Positions 57,060 to 64,000 of a stretch of 64,000 nucleotides of DNA are shown here, piece by piece; the stretch's first letter is position 1; every line of letters starts with the position of its first letter. A program made the translations under genes and the position numbers. Source of the stretch: Acanthopleura granulata (Eukaryota; Mollusca; Polyplacophora; Chitonida; Chitonidae); NCBI GenBank assembly GCA_016165875.1, contig JABBOT010000080.1, positions 38,188,146 to 38,252,145 on the forward strand, given 5' to 3'. Below the pieces are notes generated by a model. It saw only the letters and a program-made list of their open reading frames with translations. It searched no databases and was not told the origin of the DNA.

Positions 57060-60000
57060 AGATCAGAAAATTGCTAACCGTACAGATAACTGATGTGTAC
57101 AAAAACGGCTGTAAATGATCTCTGTGGTGACACGACAGGGGATCGAGACATTGGTCAGTGGTAGAAACCCGTCTCTCAGCCCAAGGTACACCAGGTCCCG
57201 GATTAATCCTCCTGCCATCCACATTTTAGTATTTTAACATCACAGATCATATACAGTGGTCTAATATACAATATAGAAAAATATTAAACTCCTCCATGAA
57301 CTGTCCTCGCTATGGTCAGGCACAAAGTTTCTTGCAATGTTGCCATGATTGGGCATCCTTCCAAAATACAAAGCATATCTTGGTTCGTTTCACATGCCGG
57401 AATATGAAACTGTGGTATTATCTACACATAGAGATACTTTTTATTTTATCGAAATAATTAAAACCAAATGTTTGAGTTGTAAGGTCAGCTTACCTCATAG
57501 GACATTATACTGACAAGGTTAATTATGGTGTCATAACACTGATATCATCTGTCATAATCACTTTATATGTAAGTTTGTACATTGCAACCAAGTTATGTAT
57601 AGCTATTAATCCGGTGTTATAACAGAGACAGAGGGTTTCGGCTGGTAGAGGACTTCTCTTAGAATTCAAATGAAGCTGTAATTAATTCTAAACATTTCTA
57701 AACAAACATCTAACTTTTAATCACTGAAATGATACGTATACATATAAACTGCCTTGAGAGTAAAGTAAATATTATAAATCGATATTGGCCATTTCGATCC
57801 GTTTCTAGGAGACTTACTTGGCCAATAATCGCTGTCAACGCGAGCTACCCAGTCCGCTGGAGGCGATTCGACTAAATCTTTCACCCAATTGCCTCAGTAG
57901 CGAAAGCTTTCATATCATTCGTTAGGGCATTTCCCTGTCTTTGATTTTGCTTTGTGTTAAAGTTTCCTTTCTTTGTGGTTTCGGGACGAGTACAGACGAG
58001 GACTAAAAAAATTTTGCAGTTTTCGTAAATTATTATGCTGGTGTCAGGTTCATTATACTACCTTACCAGCTGGGTGATATGTCTGGTGTCGATGATGTTC
58101 CGGCTTAGTGAGGTGTGAAGCACTATATGCATATGACCTTACGACCGTCCAGGTTGCCATGGCACAGCCTACAGTGTTACAAAAGAAGACATGCTAGAAG
58201 TGAGGTTAAATGTCAGTACTGATAATGCAAGCTTTACCAAATTCCCGATATTCTCCCAAATCCTAATAATGATGATAATATCAAAGAATACAAGCTTTAG
58301 TAAAAGTGAAGAACTATATTGTAATTTAGCCTTGAAATGGTGTAACCCTGCATAGGCGCTGTTCGTTTTGTACTGTACGTGTATTTTTCAATGAATAGTA
58401 GGATTGGGTGTCTCTTCTAGTGCTTTAACGCCATAAAAGCCCCACAAAACTGGTATAAGGTTACACTCGTGTTAAAAACTGACCTAAGATATACTTATAT
58501 CTGAAGAGTGTTACTGTCAATAGTGGTGAATGCCTATCTTTGTATAGTCGGTGCGAAAGTGTGTCAGAGCGAATTGTCAATACTATCTGTAATTCTGTGG
58601 ACGTGGCTGTCTTTCTGCACAGATGGAAATTTAGTTTTACAGGTTCCTCAGGTAAGTCGGAGATATGCGCTAACACAAGTTAGGCGAGAGGTGAAGGTGC
58701 TAATCATGGTAAATAGGGTATCGGTGAAAAACCTGTGGTCAAATCACACGCCGGCTAGTTCTGTGTGATACACTGAGCATCGGCGACTCGTAAAGTCTTC
58801 GTCACACCGACACTTACGACTAGTTAAGACAGCCTACTAGAGAAAAATTCCAGGTAATCGTTGTAAATCGTGAACTGATCGTAAGATCTTAGTGAGCCTT
58901 GATGAATATTAACATATTAGCCAGTGATCGCTATTCGGTCGGTGTAGTCGCAGGAGTGATTTTTGTGCATGCACGAAAACAAGCAGCGATCAGCTGTGGT
59001 CAACATAAATTGTCATCAGTTTTGATCAGTCGTATTAAGAACGAAGTACTAATTACGTACGAGCATAGCGAACGATCTTCAGAAATCGCATGCACATTTT
59101 TTTCACAGAGTACCTTTGATTTAACGCAATCTCGTGACCATCACCGCGTATATACTGGGGTTCGAGACGCCCCTGGATTTCAATCGGGGTAAATCAAACG
59201 ACCTCGACGAATAGCTGTGATCGTGGTAGTAGGTCAGGGGTAGTAGTGGCTCTAGTGTCTCTGGGACGTGGAGGCCAGTTACGACTAATAGTTGCGACCG
59301 AAAAATTTTGTCATAGCGAGAAAATCCAAGGAAGGCAACGCGATTGGGCGCTAAGGTCCTGCAGTGAGACAGCAACATATGTATACTGTGACTGATATAC
59401 ATGTCCTCGATTTCTCAGTAAAATACAACGCATTTTAAGCCACAGTGATGTAGCTCCAAAACCGATGTATCCAAGAGGACAGTTAATGATTCTGTTTCCA
59501 ATGAGATAACCTGAACTTCTATATTAAATGATGCAACGATATACATATTATAATACATACTCTACTAGTGTATTACACTGAGCCTTTAAAAATTTCTTTA
59601 AATGGCAACAGCACCATTCAAATTGAGAGAACAGATATATACAAGATGGTGAGAATCGGAGATTTCATGGTGCTACTCTCTGGTTCCACTCTTAATACAA
59701 TATCATTGTGTACCTCTCTTTGTCGCATTAATCATAGCCTATAGTTAACATGTTACTAAAAATGTGATCACACATTAAACAAATTAAGACTACCGCTGTG
59801 CCAAATTGCAGTAAATTGTAACGACTGTGAACAGAGAGTACAGATAACATAACGCCATAAGCACAAGCTTGCCTTGGTAACAGTCAGTGGATCGTCGATA
59901 GCAAACTTCATTTTTACTCCTCAGTGTGTAATGGAATATTTTAGCCGACATCTGTCAATAGTTTATTTCATTACATGAGTATTAAATTGGGTTAATGTAT

Positions 60001-60595
60001 TTCTCTCTTTAGATTTCTGCTTTAGAATTTTGAATTAGGCGCACTGCAAGTGAAATTTCCATCTTTTAATAAATCTGTCAGAGGTTTGTGTAGAAGAGAG
60101 CTTAATAATAACAAACCCCATTGAGCACGTTTATAGCTGTGCACACAAGGACGTGTTTGTATAGGTAATCAAAACTCGTAAAAATTGAAAGCATGACAAG
60201 CTGATTTAAGCTGGCACAAAGCGGTGGCCACCGGTGGCTGAGAGAGTCGTCGGAATACCGTAATATCAGTTCACTTGTAGAGCTGTCGCAAGTTAACTAT
60301 AGGCTTCCAATATGAAGGCAACATTGCTTTACCAAAGTCTAAACTCCCGTGAATTCCATGAGTTTCTGAGAATGTATGTCCTATAAAAAAAAGCACGGTT
60401 ATAGCTTTTGGATTCGGTCGATATCGGTATGGAATTGCTTTTTCATTCATCGCATGAAAACGCCTTTACTACTTTATTACATGAGTGTGATAAAAGTGAA
60501 AATAAAACGATTTAAATATGATACGGTTTATCACTTGCAGTCGGGCCTGCTGTTTAAAGCCCCCTACTGGCTATCCAACCTGGCCCAACGTTTGT
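57060..60595. other. Non-coding DNA, nothing recognised
   Basis: Open frames at 58508-58768 and 58899-59192 have no family match or splice support. The rest is AT-rich. Confidence 0.45.
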
Positions 60596-60599
60596 TTAG

Positions 60600-61130
60600 T
60601 CAACAGCAAGTGGAATGCTTTTGAGGTAAGTTGAGTGTCCTGTCCACACTACAAACCAGATAGGTCAACATTGTTATCCTGTGTTGAACCGTGCTGAGCG
60701 GTGTGTGTTTTACCAAAGTTTCGATAAATTGTGGGGAAATTACCATCTTTCCCTCCAGTGCATGAGACACTATGAGCCGTTCTTTGTAATCTTTGAAGAG
60801 GGTGTTGTACAGGCAAGGGCATTTTTCATAATCCTGTATCAACCAAACTGTCTCATCGTGAGACCAGTATCTTTCTTTCACCTTTGGCCTCGCCATTTTG
60901 CCCAGGTCACGTGCCTTCATACGGTCACGTTATTTCTATGCGCCCGCTGACTGGCTACTTTCACTCAACTTGACTCAACTTGTTGACAAAATTACGCATG
61001 CACATTTCCGATTCAACAATGTTGGGTGGTGTTGAGTGTTGTTGAATGACGTTGAAGAATCCGTCCAGACTACTCAACAGGGCTCAACTTTTTGTCTCAA
61101 GTTGAGGGATGTTGTCTGGACGGGGTTTTA
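60600..61130 (-). mobile_element. PIF/Harbinger-like fragment with a MADF domain gene
   Basis: A minus-strand frame from 60920 encodes MARPKVKERYWSHDETVWL then IQDYEKCPCLYNTLFKDYKE and RLIVSHALE. This matches a MADF/Myb-SANT-like DNA-binding domain, the type carried by the accessory protein of PIF/Harbinger transposons. The frame is about 106 residues and breaks up after the domain. The right side (61071-61128) has CCGTCCAGACTACTCAACA facing TGTTGTCTGGACGGG, and the left (about 60636) has CTGTCCACACTACAAACC, a plausible pair of terminal repeats. The DDE transposase is absent, so it would be non-autonomous. A host MADF gene exon is less likely. Confidence 0.6.
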
Positions 61131-62058
61131 TACGGCACTACAGCTCAACTAATCAAACCTACTCATTCGGCTAAAATCCTTGCACAGGTCGCTATCGTAT
61201 CACATCAGGTATCAGTATGTGAAATAAAGAATCCATCTATGTTATTTTTTAAAAAATAGACATGAAATTCCATATGCGATAACCGAGATTTTGCTCTGTT
61301 TCTGTTAATGGAAGTTTATGTATGAAATTCTATGTGTTAAACCTCTGTAAACGTTACCCACGTGACGTTAAACCCCGATCATTTATTCCAGAAACTTTTG
61401 TGTCAGTAATGATTGAAACCATTTGGAATTAATCCATGTTGGGTGGCGTTTTCGAAAAATCATTTTTAAAACCTACCAACCGGTAATGATCGTGGATTTC
61501 CCCCGGCCTTTGCCCACTTGCTTCCTTCCACCGTTATTGCAAATTGATGACTATTCGTCTTTGGCATGTTGCATTCATTATCTTTGGTAAAGAAATTGTA
61601 GCTAGTTATCTTTGACAATTGTCGATTTATTGGATGATAAGCACAGACAAATGATACGTTTAACATCTAGGTTTACCTGTGAAATTTCCCCCTCGTATTC
61701 TATGGTAAAAAGAAATGAAAACTTTCTTCAGTATGATTCAGCTCTATAGGTAAAGCAATTATAATCGCCATCATTGCTAAGTATCCTCAGTCGTTTAAAT
61801 TTAGTTACTCATAAAACATTGGGAACGACATCTAAAATAAATCAATGAAGCAGCCAATCCATCTACCAATTGACCAAAATAATAATTCTATCCTGATTCA
61901 TTGATATCGACATACCCGAATTTATTCTTTTCTAGATCGATAATTCTCAGTGGAATAATAATTTGACCACCCAGCCATCTGCTCAAACAATTTACCATTT
62001 ATTCAATTAGTTCAAGTATTAATAAGTTAAAATATTGCTTCGTTAATTCTGTTTCCAG
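61131..62058. other. Upstream DNA or intron of the GH31 gene
   Basis: AT-rich. A SINE-core scrap (61495-61540: CCCCCGGCCTTTGCCC) is visible. A polypyrimidine tract and TTTCCAG acceptor precede 62059. Confidence 0.5.
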
Positions 62059-64000
62059 TGTCTCTTGGGCGCTATTGCTGAAGTGATGACAAAATTGAGC
62101 GGCAGGGCGACGGCGGGTTTGGTCGTCGTGGGCATATGTATCGTGGGTGGCATGATCGGGATCATTATTTGGCAGACGGGGTTGCGGACTACGACCAATT
62201 CCACCCCCAGCACTACCGCGGCCCAGGGAGGTTCACTGCCGGGGCTGCACCTGGTCAAAGAAGACTCGGATTACTTCTTGCAGTTCAAGAATAACGATGG
62301 CCAGAGTTTGTTTTCGGCCCAGGTAGGTCAAACTCTAGGACCGGAAGTTCGGAGGTGCGACTCTGACGATAGCGACAGTAACTTGTGTCGAGAATGGACT
62401 GGTTACGCTAAGCTGGAAGTCAAACGCCGTGAGGTCATTGACGTGCAATGTTTTGATATCAGCTGGCAAGCCACAACGTGCGTGTCTCAAATCCTCCGAG
62501 ACTGTATTCATATGGCCAAGGCGCATTGGTACGGCGGTGCTGAGGACTGGTATCAGTACTGGCCACTAGAGTTTTGGAGTAGAGCCGAATCACCGTACGT
62601 CGCCGGCGATTCTTATGCGCGTGATATAGGAGGCGTCATGGAGCGTTATTTCTTCAACACCAATGGTTTTGGCATCTTCATCGATAAAGAAGTTCCGCTA
62701 TACGTAAGTATAAACGACACAGGTGACAACGAACTTTGTCTGGTGTCAAAGTACGATCAGCCATATAACAACTTTGACAACAGTTTGCCTCATCTTAATT
62801 ATACAGTATGCAGTGCGAGTAACGTGAAGACAATACACGAATATATGTCCAACAAGTACTTTAAACGTCCAAACAAAATACCCGACGAACGGCTGTTCAC
62901 AAGTCCAATATGGTCGACATGGGCTCAGTATAAGAAAGATATCAACCAGTCAGCCGTCATGGAATTCGCCAACGACATTCTGTCTAACAACTTTCCCCAT
63001 TCTCAGATTGAAATCGATGACGACTGGACAGTACATTACGGTGACATGGACTTCAACCCAGATAAGTTTCCAGATGCCGCGGGCATGGTAAAAAAGCTCT
63101 CAGATTTGGGCTTTAGGACAACAATTTGGGTTCATCCCTTTGCTAACACTGATTCCATGGCGTTTCTGGCAGGAGCTGTTGAGAGATACTTTGTCACGGA
63201 GCCAAGAGGCAGACTGCCAGCCTTAGTATCGTGGTGGCGTGGCAACACTTCCGGTATTTTGGACGTCACAAACCCAAGCGCTTTCCAATGGTACTTGAAC
63301 GACTTGAAGATGTTGCGAGAGAGTTATAACATAAGCTCATTTAAATTCGACGCAGGCGAGGTACCTTGGCTTCCGGCTGCTTACAAGACAAACCAGACAT
63401 TGCGTAACCCTGACGATTACACGACTCTCTGGGCAGAGTTGGCGTATAGGGCCGATACGGAAGTCCGGCATCAGGAAGTTAGGGTTGGATGTCGCACTCA
63501 GCACCTCCCCATATTCGTGCGCATGCTCGACAGAGACTCTAAATGGGATTATGACAACGGCCTTAAGACACTCATTCCCGTGACTTTCACGTTCGGTTTA
63601 CTGGGATATCCTTTTGTTTTGCCGGATATGATTGGAGGAAATGCTTACAACGGCAGTCTAGAAGGACGAGCTTACCCGGAGAAGGAACTCTTCATTCGCT
63701 GGCTTCAGTTAAACGCCTTTCTCCCAAGCATGCAGTTTTCAATTGTGCCTTGGAATTACGATGACGAAGTTATAAACATATCGCGTCGATATGTCAAGCT
63801 TCACGAAGAATATTCCCCCAAAATTATCCACTTAGCCAGACGGTTCAATGAGACGGGAGCCCCAATTATTCGACCTCTGTGGTGGATCGCTCCCAACGAT
63901 GAAGACGCCCAAACCATTGATACAGAGTTTCTCGTTGGTGATGATCTATTAGTGGCTCCAATTTTAGAGCGGAATGCCCGCAAGAGGGACATCTATCTCC
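62059..64000 (+). CDS. MYORG: GH31 glycosidase of the MYORG type, 3' end outside the window
   Basis: Type II membrane glycosidase; the vertebrate relative is an ER/Golgi alpha-galactosidase. The exon begins after TTTCCAG at 62059 and is open to the end of the window. The first Met is at 62086, but nine codons before it are also open, so the true start may lie in an earlier exon. Counting from that Met: a hydrophobic anchor at about 11-29, a Thr/Ser-rich stem, then the GH31 domain. Landmarks are YVAGDSYARDIGG, FTSPIWSTWAQYKKDINQ, IEIDDDWTVHYGDMDFNPDK and FKFDAGEVPWLP (Asp422, the expected nucleophile). VRMLDRDSKWDYDNGL follows (Asp482 or 484, probable acid/base), then PDMIGGNAYNG. About 638 codons lack any intron. 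Substrate is not shown by the sequence, so orthology to MYORG rather than another family member is inferred. Confidence 0.88.

Noticed and set aside
58508..59192. Two plus-strand frames of 86 and 97 residues
   Set aside because: No recognisable motif, no exon context; unremarkable chance frames.

Overview
This is a window of a large, intron-rich, repeat-dense animal nuclear genome. Genes are split by GT-AG introns. tRNA-derived SINEs carry a tail resembling CGGCGTTAAACACCAAT followed by AAATAAATAAA. A CBM2-GH9 cellulase gene sits beside DIRS-type, CR1/jockey-like, mariner and PIF/Harbinger remnants. Together these suggest a marine lophotrochozoan, most likely a mollusc or brachiopod. That placement is inference; no taxon-specific marker is present.

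Layout. (1) 2.5-11.8 kb, minus strand: a secreted GH9 endoglucanase whose catalytic exons all join in phase from the linker exon to the stop codon. It has a signal peptide and a CBM2-like start, then a Thr/Pro/Gln linker made of 10-residue repeats. One intron holds a palindromic mariner-derived element flanked by TA. (2) 11.8-17.3 kb: SINE-rich intergenic DNA. (3) 17.3-21.0 kb, plus strand: a four-exon gene for protein-S-isoprenylcysteine O-methyltransferase (ICMT), with a large foldback repeat in intron 1 and a SINE-derived 20-bp minisatellite in intron 2. (4) 21-27 kb: 3' flank with tRNA-SINEs. (5) 27-54 kb: relics of a small secreted-peptide gene family: a start-less, frameshifted pseudogene (27.1-28.9 kb, plus), an orphan signal-peptide exon (39.4 kb, minus), an orphan promoter/first exon (42.4 kb, plus) and one copy with an intact start and splice sites (54.2-51.7 kb, minus). 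Transposons lie between them: a non-LTR element (30.6-34.4 kb), a candidate DNA transposon carrying an uncharacterised coding region and GTCAGTGGTGTTAC-type repeats (35.2-39.1 kb), and a decayed DIRS-like tyrosine-recombinase retrotransposon (46.9-43.6 kb, minus). (6) 54-62 kb: mostly non-coding, with a PIF/Harbinger fragment carrying a MADF domain. (7) 62.06-64 kb, plus strand: a GH31 glycosidase of the MYORG type in one long exon that runs off the window.

The three real enzyme genes are unrelated in pathway (cellulose digestion, CaaX protein methylation, GH31 alpha-glycoside hydrolysis) and do not form a functional cluster. The part least explained by known families is the secreted-peptide family, followed by the 35-39 kb element.
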